The translations under genes were made by a program, and so were the position numbers. From JAUZRW01 sp034437755 (GTDB lineage Bacteria; Chloroflexota; Anaerolineae; Aggregatilineales; Phototrophicaceae): 64,000 nucleotides of DNA. Below are positions 45,879 to 53,908 of the stretch, one piece after another (position 1 is the first letter of the stretch; the number at the start of each line of letters is the position of its first letter). Below the pieces are notes generated by a model, which was not told where the DNA came from, did no database searches, and worked only from the letters and a program-made list of their open reading frames with translations. The stretch spans positions 1-64,000 of the forward strand of contig DAOTTV010000101.1 in NCBI GenBank assembly GCA_034437755.1, read 5' to 3'.

Positions 45879-47015
45879 TTAGCGTTCAGCAACCGGTGTC
45901 CACGAGAGATCTTCCGGCCCGACGTATTGCCCCTTGGGACGGATCAAGCGCCCTCCCATCTGGTCGACGATATGCGCTGTCCAGCCTGCCATCCGTGCCA
46001 TCACGAAGAGCGGCGTAAACATATCAATATCAAGATCGAGCGTATACAGCACGATCGCGCTGTAATAATCAACGTTGGGGAACAGCTTGCGTTCGATGAA
46101 GAAGTCATCGGTACGAGCGGCGGCGTCCAGCTTGACGGCAATGTCATACCATTTGCTGTTGCCGCTGTTCTCTGCCAGTGCTTTGGCGCGGTCTTTCAGT
46201 ACGCCAGCACGGGGGTCGGGTGCTTTGTAGACGCGGTGCCCCATACCCATAATGCGGCGATCACCATTCTTGACGTTTTTATCAAACCAGTCCTGCACGT
46301 TATCCGGCTCGCCAATTTCGAGGAACATCTTCATCGCTTCGGCATTTGCGCCACCGTGTGAGGGCCCCTTAAGCGCACCAATCGCGGCGACGACCGCGCT
46401 GTGCATATCGCTGGTAGTGGCTGTGACAACGCGACTGGTGAAGGTGCTAGCGTTCATACCGTGTTCTGCCAGCAGGACGAGATAAGCGTTGACGGCATCG
46501 ACTGCGGTCGGGTCAGGATCATTGCCGGTCATCATGTAGACGAAATTCTGTGCGAGGGTCAAATCTTCACGCGGGGTGATGGGGTCTCGCCCTTTGCTGA
46601 TGCGCGTCCATGCGGCACAAATCGTCGTCACCTGCCCTAACATACGCATCGCTTTGGCGCGGGCAAGATCTTTATCGTGCAAGTCTTCGGCATCGGGATC
46701 ATATGCCGAGAGCATTGACGTTGCCGTGCGGACGACCGCCATCGCCGGCGTGTCTTTCGGTAAAGTTTGCATGAGGTCTGACACGGGATCAGGCAGGACA
46801 GCTTGCTTGGCAATCGACGTGCGGAGTTCTTCGAGTTCATCGGCATTTGGCAGGCGTACATGATGAAGCAGGTACACGACTTCTTCAAAAAGCGCGTGCG
46901 CGGCGAGATCTTCGATCGAATAGCCGGAATAAATCAGTTTCCCCTCAGCACCGTTGACGAGGCTTGTCGTGATGTCTGCAACAACGATTCCCTCTAAACC
47001 ACCTTTGTTTGCCAT
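45879..47015 (-). CDS. gltA: Citrate synthase family protein
   Basis: A 378-aa TCA-cycle enzyme condensing acetyl-CoA and oxaloacetate, type II by length. Catalytic histidines in LAEHGMNAST and MGMGHRVYK, and aspartate in PNVDYYSA. GALKGPSHGGAN marks the first active-site loop. A clear AAGGAG precedes the ATG. A 2-methylcitrate synthase role cannot be excluded from sequence alone. It is convergent with the acyl-CoA synthetase, which could supply acetyl-CoA. Confidence 0.93.
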   Translation of the reverse strand: MANKGGLEGIVVADITTSLVNGAEGKLIYSGYSIEDLAAHALFEEVVYLLHHVRLPNADELEELRTSIAKQAVLPDPVSDLMQTLPKDTPAMAVVRTATSMLSAYDPDAEDLHDKDLARAKAMRMLGQVTTICAAWTRISKGRDPITPREDLTLAQNFVYMMTGNDPDPTAVDAVNAYLVLLAEHGMNASTFTSRVVTATTSDMHSAVVAAIGALKGPSHGGANAEAMKMFLEIGEPDNVQDWFDKNVKNGDRRIMGMGHRVYKAPDPRAGVLKDRAKALAENSGNSKWYDIAVKLDAAARTDDFFIERKLFPNVDYYSAIVLYTLDLDIDMFTPLFVMARMAGWTAHIVDQMGGRLIRPKGQYVGPEDLSWTPVAER

Positions 47016-47475
47016 GGGTTTCTCCTTCTTTGCGTCATAAATTGGAAAAATTAATTAATGTCAAAAAGACCTTGTGTAAAGCACGCCCTGTCTGGTGGAC
47101 ACGAAGCCAATAGCTCTTAATTTGTAGAAAATACCAAATCGAGGTGTTCATCTATTTGGGCTGATTTGCTATCTGAACTAGTATAGCATCCTGCCAAATG
47201 TCTATCAACCTTATCTAATATTAATTTGAGGTATTTTTCACAATCAGAATAATCGATCATAGACGATTGCACCGCCGCACGATCACAGCATCTAGGCTTT
47301 ATCTATGCGAACCACAGCAGACCACACGATGCGTGCGTGTGGTCTGTCACTATCTATCAGCTTAATGACAATACAATACATTGTCAACATTGATATTATA
47401 ATCAATATATTTAGGCGCAGGAATATATATAAGTTCAGGCTTGTATTAGTCATAAGTATTTGCTAACGTACAGAT
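47016..47475. other. AT-rich gene-free region with an isolated palindrome
   Basis: No gene is seen in these 460 bp. It lies between the divergent citrate synthase and JAMM operons. At 47318-47346 CAGACCACACG pairs perfectly with CGTGTGGTCTG across a 7-nt loop. It resembles the gene-end palindromes elsewhere in the window, although no gene ends here. Confidence 0.55.
47441..47469 (+). promoter_or_regulatory. Putative promoter placing the transcript start at the leader ORF
   Basis: TTGTAT (47441-47446) and TAACGT (47464-47469) are separated by 17 bp. The -10 keeps the three most conserved positions (T, A, final T). Transcription would start close to 47476, the first base of the leader ATG, giving a leaderless mini-ORF. 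No ribosome-binding site precedes that ATG. Confidence 0.4.
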
Positions 47476-47544
47476 ATGACTGATAAACGCAATGACTCGC
47501 GCCAACTGACAACCTGTATGATGTGTTGTATGACTGGGATGTAA
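47476..47544 (+). CDS. Cys/Met-rich 22-codon leader ORF
   Basis: An ATG-TAA mini-ORF whose last eleven residues are TTCMMCCMTGM: three Cys and four Met, including a Cys-Cys pair with TGT codons. It begins where a weak promoter predicts the transcript start. An intrinsic terminator follows 46 nt after its stop, and a JAMM, tRNA-Cys, sulfur-carrier, MoeZ cluster lies beyond. This matches the logic of a leader peptide sensing charged tRNA-Cys. Leaderless polycysteine ORFs with this job are known in mycobacteria; function here is inference. Confidence 0.5.
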   Translation: MTDKRNDSRQLTTCMMCCMTGM

Positions 47545-47590
47545 CCAGATTTTGGCGTGCGCGATCATCGCGCGAGAATGTGACGATCAC

Positions 47591-47621
47591 AGAGCGAGCC
47601 GAAATCCGGTTCGCTCTTTTT
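47591..47621 (+). terminator. Intrinsic terminator inside the leader
   Basis: AGAGCGAGCCG pairs with CGGTTCGCTCT (one G-U) across a 5-nt loop, immediately followed by TTTTT. It lies 47 nt after the leader ORF and 134 bp before the JAMM gene, where an attenuator would sit. A smaller GCGCG/CGCGC hairpin (47559-47573) precedes it. I did not find a convincing antiterminator pairing by eye. Confidence 0.82.
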
Positions 47622-47658
47622 GCTTAGGCTCATGTGTACACGTTCGACATAAGAGCGT

Positions 47659-47688
47659 TTGCTTAAACACGGGCACACTTGGTAAGAT
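47659..47688 (+). promoter_or_regulatory. Possible second promoter for the JAMM operon
   Basis: TTGCTT (47659-47664) and TAAGAT (47683-47688) with an 18-bp spacer lie beyond the leader terminator. If real, it would let the operon be read without passing the attenuator, which weakens a simple attenuation model. Confidence 0.35.
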
Positions 47689-47755
47689 ACCGGCTCTGTG
47701 CCTGCGTCCAACTAAGCGGGATCGCACGTAAAAACCATGAGGTGAACAGCAGAGC

Positions 47756-48184
47756 ATGAGGATCGAAATCAACGAAGATTTACAAGCGCGTATTATGCAA
47801 CAGATGGAAGCGACCTTCCCCAACGAGGGCGGCGGTTTCTTGCTGGGCGATAAGACAGCGGACAGGGTTCATATCCGCGATGTCATCCAGATTGATAACG
47901 TCTTTGAGACGGAAGAGCAATATCATCGTTATGCGATGACACCGCAGAACTGGATGCAGATGGAAGATACCGCAGACGCACGCGGCTTGACGCTGGTCGG
48001 CTATTACCACAGCCATCCCAATCATCCCGCGATGCCGTCCGAGTATGACCGTGAACATGCCCTGCCGAACTTCGTGTATCTCATCACGTCGGTACGAGAG
48101 GGCACAGCAGTCGAGATGCTGGCATGGGAACTGGCACGAGATCGCAGTCAGTTTGACGCGCGCGAACTACAGGTGATTTCGTAA
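47756..48184 (+). CDS. JAMM/MPN-type metallo-hydrolase (Mec+-like)
   Basis: A 142-aa zinc isopeptidase. The complete JAMM motif is H85-x-H87-x7-S95-x2-D98 (YHSHPNHPAMPSEYD), with the upstream glutamate E24 (PNEGGGFLLG). In Mycobacterium the relative Mec+ releases cysteine from the CysO-cysteine adduct; in the quinolobactin pathway QbsD trims the sulfur-carrier tail. GAGGTGA precedes the ATG at 47756. The gene is 13 bp before tRNA-Cys and heads the sulfur-carrier cluster. A mixed role in carrier maturation and cysteine release is inferred. Confidence 0.9.
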   Translation: MRIEINEDLQARIMQQMEATFPNEGGGFLLGDKTADRVHIRDVIQIDNVFETEEQYHRYAMTPQNWMQMEDTADARGLTLVGYYHSHPNHPAMPSEYDREHALPNFVYLITSVREGTAVEMLAWELARDRSQFDARELQVIS

Positions 48185-48197
48185 CTCAAAATCCTAT

Positions 48198-48269
48198 GGT
48201 GCGGTGGCAGAGTGGTCATGCGACGGTTTGCAAAACCGTTTGACGCGGGTTCGACTCCCGCTCATACCT
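48198..48269 (+). tRNA. tRNA-Cys (anticodon GCA)
   Basis: A 72-nt cloverleaf: anticodon stem ACGGT/ACCGT with loop TTGCAAA (GCA at 48230-48232), T-arm GCGGG/CCCGC with TTCGACT loop, a short 3-bp D-stem, and U73 as expected for tRNA-Cys. The acceptor stem is weak: position 5 is a C/A mismatch and positions 4 and 7 are G-U pairs. No CCA is encoded. It sits 13 bp after the JAMM stop codon, apparently within the sulfur operon. Confidence 0.9.
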
Positions 48270-48456
48270 CATATCCACATAGAGCAAGAGGCATGAAAGC
48301 GATACAGCCCTGATGACCGAGCCACAATAGACAGCAGACGACTCACGCAGTTATCGGCAACTCGGTTAACCCAAAATATTGGCAATATAGTAAGTTTTTA
48401 CGATGGATATTGATCCTAATTTACGAAATGACCATCCCTGAGAGAGGATAATACGC

Positions 48457-48729
48457 ATGGCAAGCATCAAAATCCCAACCCCCTTACGACAATACACCGG
48501 CGACCAAGCTATCGTTGAAGCTGATGGCACCACCGTTGCCGAAGCCCTGCAAAGCCTCGTGACGCAGTATCCTGAACTTGAACAGCATATTTTCAACGAT
48601 GGGCAATTGCGGAGTTTCGTCAACGTGTTCTTAGACGATGAAGACATCCGCTTTTTGGACGGCGAAGCCACCGAAATCGCCAACGACACCAACCTACGTA
48701 TCATCCCAAGCATCGCCGGCGGGCGGTAA
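48457..48729 (+). CDS. ThiS/MoaD-like sulfur carrier (CysO-like) ending in -GGR
   Basis: A 90-aa ubiquitin-fold sulfur carrier. SIKIPTPLRQYTG at the start, FVNVFLDDEDIRFLDG in the middle and IIPSIAGG at the end closely resemble mycobacterial CysO. G88-G89 would be adenylated and turned into a thiocarboxylate, but one extra residue (R90, codon CGG before TAA) caps it. Activation would therefore need removal of R90, plausibly by the JAMM enzyme upstream. GAGAGG precedes the ATG. The MoeZ protein downstream is the expected sulfurylating partner. Confidence 0.9.
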   Translation: MASIKIPTPLRQYTGDQAIVEADGTTVAEALQSLVTQYPELEQHIFNDGQLRSFVNVFLDDEDIRFLDGEATEIANDTNLRIIPSIAGGR

Positions 48730-48807
48730 CAGGCGCGCATGGTTGACCCTAGCGCTTATTAGTCAGTAAGGTTCTTTCGTATCTTGCGTGGTCAGGCTCT
48801 TTTTGTC

Positions 48808-48956
48808 CCCTTTTTTCAAAAAGGGAACGCCAAGAACTTTTGCTTTTTTGAACACTATGCGTTCAAAATGAACAAGGTCAAGGAACGACAGTTCCTTGTG
48901 AGAGTGTGGGGGTAAAGCCTCGGCAACAACAACCACGCGAAATTCCAAAGAGCCGT
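48808..48956 (+). repeat. Hairpin repeat with conserved tail, copy B
   Basis: Three hairpins (48808-48825; 48846-48868, TTTTGAAC/GTTCAAAA; 48879-48898, CAAGGAAC/GTTCCTTG), then GTGGGGGTAA (48906-48915) and a 26-nt tail (48931-48956). The second and third hairpins correspond to copy A with compensatory stem changes. The tail matches 25 of 26 positions in copy C. It occupies the gap between the sulfur carrier and moeZ. Confidence 0.8.
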
Positions 48957-48973
48957 CAGTAAAAGGATAACTC

Positions 48974-50215
48974 ATGCAAGCACTCGTACAAGATATGGCG
49001 ACCCTCAGCAACGAGGAAATCCAACGTTATAGCCGACACATCATCATGCCCGAAGTCGGCTTAGAGGGGCAACGCAAACTGAAAGCTGCTAGCGTCCTGT
49101 TAATCGGCACCGGCGGCCTCGGTAGCCCGACCGCGCTTTATCTGGCGGCGGCGGGTATCGGGCGCATTGGCTTGGTCGATTATGACGTGGTCGAGGAGAG
49201 CAACCTGCAACGGCAAGTTATTCACGGCTTAAGCACCGTCGGCATGAACAAGATTGACAGTGCCGAACGTCGCCTGAGAGACCTGAACCCCGATATTACG
49301 GTCGATAAGTATAACGTGCCACTAACCAGCGATAACGCGCTGGAATTGTTCGAGCCATATGACATCATCATCGATGGGACGGATAATTTCCCGACGCGCT
49401 ATCTGGTCAATGATGCCTGCGTCAAGCTCGGTAAACCCAACGTCTACGGCAGTATCTTCCGCTTCGAGGGACAGCTGAGCGTGTTCTACGCGCACGAAGG
49501 CCCCTGCTATCGGTGCATGTTCCCAGAGCCGCCCCCGCCCGGTCTCGTGCCGAGTTGTGCAGAAGGCGGCGTACTCGGCATCCTGCCCGGCACAATCGGC
49601 ACGATGCAAGCGACAGAAGCCATCAAACTGATTCTGGGCATCGGTCGCCCGATGATCGGACGCATGATGCTTTACGACGCGCTCGATATGGAATTCAACA
49701 CCATCAAGGTGCGTAAAGACCCCAACTGCCCGGTGTGCGGCGTGCCACAGGATGATGTCGAACTGATCGACTATGAACAATTCTGCGGGATGCCGGCGCA
49801 CGATCACAGTGATTTTAGTGTCAATGACGAAGAAGGATACGATAACGTGCAGACCATCAACGTAAGCAACTTAAAGACCAAAATCGACTCCGATGAAGAT
49901 ATTGTCGTCCTCGATGTGCGCGACCCGCACGAATGGGAAATCTCAGCGATTGAAGGCACTCTGCGTATCCCGAAGGGCGAGATACAAGCCGCCAAAAATG
50001 CCGTCCTCGCTGGACGCAAAACGCCCGAAGAAACTGTCCTCAAGGATATTCCCAAAGATAAACCGCTCTACGTGCATTGCCGCAGTGGTAAGCGCAGTGC
50101 CGATAGCATCGTCTTCCTGCAAGAAGCCGGCTATGACCCCGCACAAATGTGGAACGTCGCGGGCGGTATTCTCGCGTGGGCGAACGAGATTGACCCCAGT
50201 CAACCGCAATACTGA
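48974..50215 (+). CDS. moeZ: MoeB/ThiF-type adenylyltransferase with a rhodanese domain
   Basis: A 413-aa protein that adenylates the C-terminal Gly-Gly of a sulfur carrier and then passes sulfur to it. The ATP-binding GTGGLGS is at 45-51 and DGTDNFPTRY at 134-143. Zinc is held by C178/C181 and C252/C255; the conserved cysteine C195 is in PSCAEGG. The rhodanese domain (about 295-405) carries the persulfide C369 in HCRSGKR. MoeZ does this for CysO and MoaD in mycobacteria. AAAGGAT precedes the ATG. It closes the sulfur cluster before a strong terminator. Confidence 0.95.
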   Translation: MQALVQDMATLSNEEIQRYSRHIIMPEVGLEGQRKLKAASVLLIGTGGLGSPTALYLAAAGIGRIGLVDYDVVEESNLQRQVIHGLSTVGMNKIDSAERRLRDLNPDITVDKYNVPLTSDNALELFEPYDIIIDGTDNFPTRYLVNDACVKLGKPNVYGSIFRFEGQLSVFYAHEGPCYRCMFPEPPPPGLVPSCAEGGVLGILPGTIGTMQATEAIKLILGIGRPMIGRMMLYDALDMEFNTIKVRKDPNCPVCGVPQDDVELIDYEQFCGMPAHDHSDFSVNDEEGYDNVQTINVSNLKTKIDSDEDIVVLDVRDPHEWEISAIEGTLRIPKGEIQAAKNAVLAGRKTPEETVLKDIPKDKPLYVHCRSGKRSADSIVFLQEAGYDPAQMWNVAGGILAWANEIDPSQPQY

Positions 50216-50242
50216 GCGCCAATAGATCGATAGTGCCAGCAA

Positions 50243-50271
50243 ACGGGATGAGTCATCGTGACTCATCCCGT
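50243..50271 (+). terminator. Terminator after moeZ
   Basis: ACGGGATGAGTCA pairs perfectly with TGACTCATCCCGT across a 3-nt loop (13 bp), followed by CTTTGATTCT. It begins 27 bp after the moeZ stop codon and ends the sulfur cluster. Confidence 0.85.
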
Positions 50272-50362
50272 CTTTGATTCTGTGGATTTAATCTCATACT
50301 ATAAATCGGGCGTTACAATCAAATTATGATATACATATCGTAGACACAAGGAGCGCAGACGC

Positions 50363-51082
50363 ATGAGTTTATTCGATGGACAGACAATCATGATTACGGG
50401 GGCTGGCGGCGCATTAGCGCGGGGAGTCGTCAACAAGTTCGCGCAGGAAGGCGCACAACTGGTGATGGTCGATATTGACCGAGACGCGATGGAAAATGTA
50501 GCCGAACGACAGGGCGATATCCTCAGCGATTACTTGATTGTCACGGGCGACCTCGGCAAGCCGGAAGATGTCGATGCGATTGTGACGCAGGCAGAGGACA
50601 AGTTCGGCACGATTGACGCGCTGGCGCACGTCGCCGGCGGCTTCGCGATGGGTGATCCCGTCCATGCGACCGACATCAGCATTTACGAGAAGATGATGTA
50701 TCTCAACGCGCGTTTATCATGGGTGACAATGGGGCGCGTCGCACGGCACATGGTCGAGAACGGTGTTCAAGGGAGCATCACGACGATGATCGCTAAAGCG
50801 GCGGCGAGCGGCGCGGCGAACATGGCGGCTTATAGCGCGAGCAAGGCGGCGGTCGAGCACATCATGCAGAGCATGGCGCTAGAACTAAAAGCGCACGACA
50901 TCCGCGTGAACGGCATCTCGCCCAGCGTCGCTGATACCCCCGCCAACCGCGCCGCAATGCCCGATGCGGACTGGAGCAAATGGGTGACAGCAGACCAACT
51001 CGCAGAGACCTTCGCCTTTCTGGCATCACCCGCCGCAGTCGCCATTACTGGACAAAACATCGGCGTGTATAATCGAACCTAG
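50363..51082 (+). CDS. Short-chain dehydrogenase/reductase
   Basis: A 239-aa NAD(P)-dependent oxidoreductase. The cofactor motif is TGAGGALARG, a variant of TG-x3-G-x-G, and the catalytic Y-x3-K is YSASK. The family C-terminus (ITGQNIGVYN) is present. The substrate is not predictable. It is first in a three-gene plus-strand unit with the HEAT and Eis-like genes. Confidence 0.9.
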   Translation: MSLFDGQTIMITGAGGALARGVVNKFAQEGAQLVMVDIDRDAMENVAERQGDILSDYLIVTGDLGKPEDVDAIVTQAEDKFGTIDALAHVAGGFAMGDPVHATDISIYEKMMYLNARLSWVTMGRVARHMVENGVQGSITTMIAKAAASGAANMAAYSASKAAVEHIMQSMALELKAHDIRVNGISPSVADTPANRAAMPDADWSKWVTADQLAETFAFLASPAAVAITGQNIGVYNRT

Positions 51083-51114
51083 TGTAGACCAAGCAAACAG
51101 CGGGTGAGTGACCT

Positions 51115-51576
51115 ATGGACGAGCGTATCTTTCAGTATCTCAAGAGTGATGACCCCGACGATCGCATCAAAGCCGTGAAAGCGCTGGCACAAGTCAAAGA
51201 TGACGAGAGCAAACGTGCGATTTCGATCCTTGCACGCCTCTATCATCAAGATGCCTCACCTAATGTGCGGCAATGGGCGTTCAAAGCCGGTCGCCATCTG
51301 AAGAAGCAACTGCGCGCCGCCGAATGGCTGGGCGATAATGAACTCGTCGATGTCGATGTGCCAGAAAGTGATCGGCGTGACTCGCGGCGCTTGATGAATC
51401 AAGCATTGCAGGCGACCTTCACCGGCGAGATGCGCGAAGCCGAGAAAGCCGTGCGCCGCGCCTTCCAGATGAACCCCAACTTACAGCACGATGGCGAGAT
51501 GCGGCGCATCGCCGCCGACGTGTTCAACATGCGCGAAGATGATGTCATCGCCGAACTGCTAGGAGACGAGGGCTAA
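51115..51576 (+). CDS. HEAT-like repeat protein
   Basis: A 153-aa soluble helical protein. DDPDDRIKAVKALAQVKDD and DASPNVRQWAFKAGRHLKK are two HEAT-type helix pairs; a further helical region (AEKAVRRAFQMNPNLQ) resembles a TPR unit. Probably a protein-interaction module. It lies 32 bp after the SDR gene and 5 bp before the GNAT gene. Confidence 0.75.
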   Translation: MDERIFQYLKSDDPDDRIKAVKALAQVKDDESKRAISILARLYHQDASPNVRQWAFKAGRHLKKQLRAAEWLGDNELVDVDVPESDRRDSRRLMNQALQATFTGEMREAEKAVRRAFQMNPNLQHDGEMRRIAADVFNMREDDVIAELLGDEG

Positions 51577-51581
51577 GCCCC

Positions 51582-52769
51582 ATGAGCGATGTCAACATTC
51601 GCGCCATCCACGCCCGCGAACGCCCCGCCGCCGCCGATCTGGTGGCGCGGGTATTCTCGCACGGGGCAAACCGCCTCTACGACAGCATCTATCAGCATTG
51701 GATGTACGCTCAACCGCAAAACCCACACTATTCCGTGAACGCCTATCGGGGTGCGTTCTTGGGCGATGGCACGCTCGTCTCGATCGCGCGCGCCGAAGAC
51801 TTCATCCTGCGCTACGGGCAAGCGCGCATCCGCACCGGCTTAATCTCCGCTGTTTGCACACACCCGCATCATCGGCAAAACGGATACGCGGCGGCAATCG
51901 TGCGCGATGCGCTGACGTATGCCACCGAACAGGGCAACCAGATGGTACTCTTGCAGGGCATCCGCGAGTATTACGACCAGTTCGGCTTCATGAGCGTGTG
52001 GCCTAAGTACACGCTCACCGCCCCCGTCGATGAGGCGCGACAACTGCCGCAACCACTCGCCATCCGGCAGATCGAGCGCGATTATCTGCCACAGATGGCA
52101 CATCTCTATACGCGGCATTGGGGCGGGCGCGTCACCTTCGCCCGTGAACCGGCAACGTGGGTGTATCGCCTGCGCCATGGCTACGGCTCGGCAGTCGTCG
52201 CCGTCGATACAGATGAGCGCGTGCGCGGTTATCTGTGGCACGATGACAGCCTGTCCGACCGCGTCGAAGTCGTCGCCGACACGCCGGAGGCAACATCGAC
52301 CCTGCTGGCATATGACGCGGCGCGCTGGCGAGAAGGCGCACGCGAGATACTCGAATGGGCGATCCCACCTGATGATGTCATCATCCCCTATGCCCAGCAA
52401 TGGCTCCCGCTGACAGTCAGCGCACATTACGACCATAGCGGCGGTTGGATGGCGCGGGTGGTCGATTTCGCGGCGCTGTTGCGCTCGCTCCTGCCCGAAA
52501 TTCGCACGCAGGCGCAGGTACTCGCCAGTGATTTCGATGTTCGGCAACTACAGATGGATGTGCAGTCAGATAGCATCACGCTGGCACTCGCCAACGTCGA
52601 TGATAGCCAGTGCCGGCTTTCATTGCGGGATTTTGTGCAGTTGTCATTCGGATCACTGCGCCCGACGACGCTCGCCTTACGCCACCCGCTGACGCGCGAC
52701 GCGATGCAATTGCTCGACCTGCTGTTCCCGCCGCGTGTCGCTAGCATTGCGGCGTGGGATTGGTCGTAA
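51582..52769 (+). CDS. Eis-like GNAT N-acetyltransferase
   Basis: A 395-aa protein with an N-terminal GNAT domain. ISAVCTHPHHRQNGYAAAIVRDAL carries the acetyl-CoA motif (Q-x-x-G-x-A), followed by a second acetyltransferase-like half and an SCP2-like C-terminal domain (about 290-395), the Eis layout. Eis-type enzymes acetylate amines on proteins or aminoglycosides; the substrate here is unknown. It is coupled by a 5-bp gap to the HEAT gene, whose end carries the ribosome site. Confidence 0.8.
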   Translation: MSDVNIRAIHARERPAAADLVARVFSHGANRLYDSIYQHWMYAQPQNPHYSVNAYRGAFLGDGTLVSIARAEDFILRYGQARIRTGLISAVCTHPHHRQNGYAAAIVRDALTYATEQGNQMVLLQGIREYYDQFGFMSVWPKYTLTAPVDEARQLPQPLAIRQIERDYLPQMAHLYTRHWGGRVTFAREPATWVYRLRHGYGSAVVAVDTDERVRGYLWHDDSLSDRVEVVADTPEATSTLLAYDAARWREGAREILEWAIPPDDVIIPYAQQWLPLTVSAHYDHSGGWMARVVDFAALLRSLLPEIRTQAQVLASDFDVRQLQMDVQSDSITLALANVDDSQCRLSLRDFVQLSFGSLRPTTLALRHPLTRDAMQLLDLLFPPRVASIAAWDWS

Positions 52770-52858
52770 TGCGTCGCCAGCGCCGCTGATGACGTGCGAC
52801 TTGACGACCTTTGCTATAATGAAACGTACTAGTCAGCGCATGAAGGCAACGACATATT

Positions 52859-53908
52859 ATGCAATGGATGATTTACGGAGCAACAGGCTACACCGGACAG
52901 CTAGTGATTGAAGCCGCGCTCAAACGCGGTCACCGTCCACTTCTCGCGGGGCGCAACGTCGATAAGTTAGACGCGCTCGGTAAAAAGTACGATCTGGAAT
53001 ACGTCGCATTCCGGCTTGAGGATGTCGGCATCATCGGCGAGGCGATCGGCGATATGGACGTGGTCTACCACGCGGCAGGCCCCTTCGTCCACACGAGCGA
53101 CCCGATGATACGCGCTTGTCTGGCGACGAGTACACATTATCTGGATATTACCGGCGAAATCAGCGTGTTCGAGAACACCTTCAGCTACGATCAAGCGGCA
53201 CAGGGCAACAATATCGCGCTCATCAGCGGCGTGGGCTACGATGTCGTGCCGACGGATTGCCTCGCCGCTTACGTCGCCGCACAAATTCGCGGGGCGACCC
53301 ATCTTGAAATCGGCTTCGCGGGCTTCGGCGGCATCAGCGCCGGCACCACCAAATCCATGATCGAGATGATGCCCGAGGGTAACATGCTCCGGCGCGACGG
53401 GCGTTTAGTCGCCTCGCAGATGGGCAAGCACACGCGCACGATTCCTCTGCCGACGGGCGAATACAGCGCGATGGCCATCCCGTGGGGCGATCTCTCGACG
53501 GCTTACCGCACGACCGGTATCCCCAACATCACGACTTATATGGCGATGCCACGCGGCGCAATCCTGACAGCCCAACTGACATCGCCAGTAGGACAATTGC
53601 TATTCAGGAGTAAGCCGATGCGTCAACTCGCGGGGAGTCTGGCTGATCGTTTCATCGAAGGACCAGACGAAACCGCGCGCGATCAAGGGCGGGCGTACAT
53701 CTGGGCACATGTTAGCAACGACAGCGGGCAGACGGCATCCGCCTGGTTGACCGTGCCCGAACCGTACCAGTTCACCGCCGATGTCGCCATCCACGCTGTT
53801 GAGCAAACACTCGCGCTGAACCCGATCGGGGCTTTATCGCCCGCACAAGCCTACGGCACAGATTTCGTGCTACAGGTCGCGGGGGTCAGCCGCCAAGATC
53901 ACTTGTGA
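52859..53908 (+). CDS. Saccharopine dehydrogenase-like NAD(P)-binding protein
   Basis: A 349-aa protein starting with the Rossmann motif YGATGYTGQL (G-x-x-G-x-x-G). LLAGRNVDKLDAL and VYHAAGPFVHTSDPMIRACL are typical of the saccharopine dehydrogenase-like/trans-enoyl-reductase group. No lysine-biosynthesis gene is adjacent, so the reaction is unknown. Its last 10 bp overlap the convergent SLOG gene. Confidence 0.85.
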   Translation: MQWMIYGATGYTGQLVIEAALKRGHRPLLAGRNVDKLDALGKKYDLEYVAFRLEDVGIIGEAIGDMDVVYHAAGPFVHTSDPMIRACLATSTHYLDITGEISVFENTFSYDQAAQGNNIALISGVGYDVVPTDCLAAYVAAQIRGATHLEIGFAGFGGISAGTTKSMIEMMPEGNMLRRDGRLVASQMGKHTRTIPLPTGEYSAMAIPWGDLSTAYRTTGIPNITTYMAMPRGAILTAQLTSPVGQLLFRSKPMRQLAGSLADRFIEGPDETARDQGRAYIWAHVSNDSGQTASAWLTVPEPYQFTADVAIHAVEQTLALNPIGALSPAQAYGTDFVLQVAGVSRQDHL

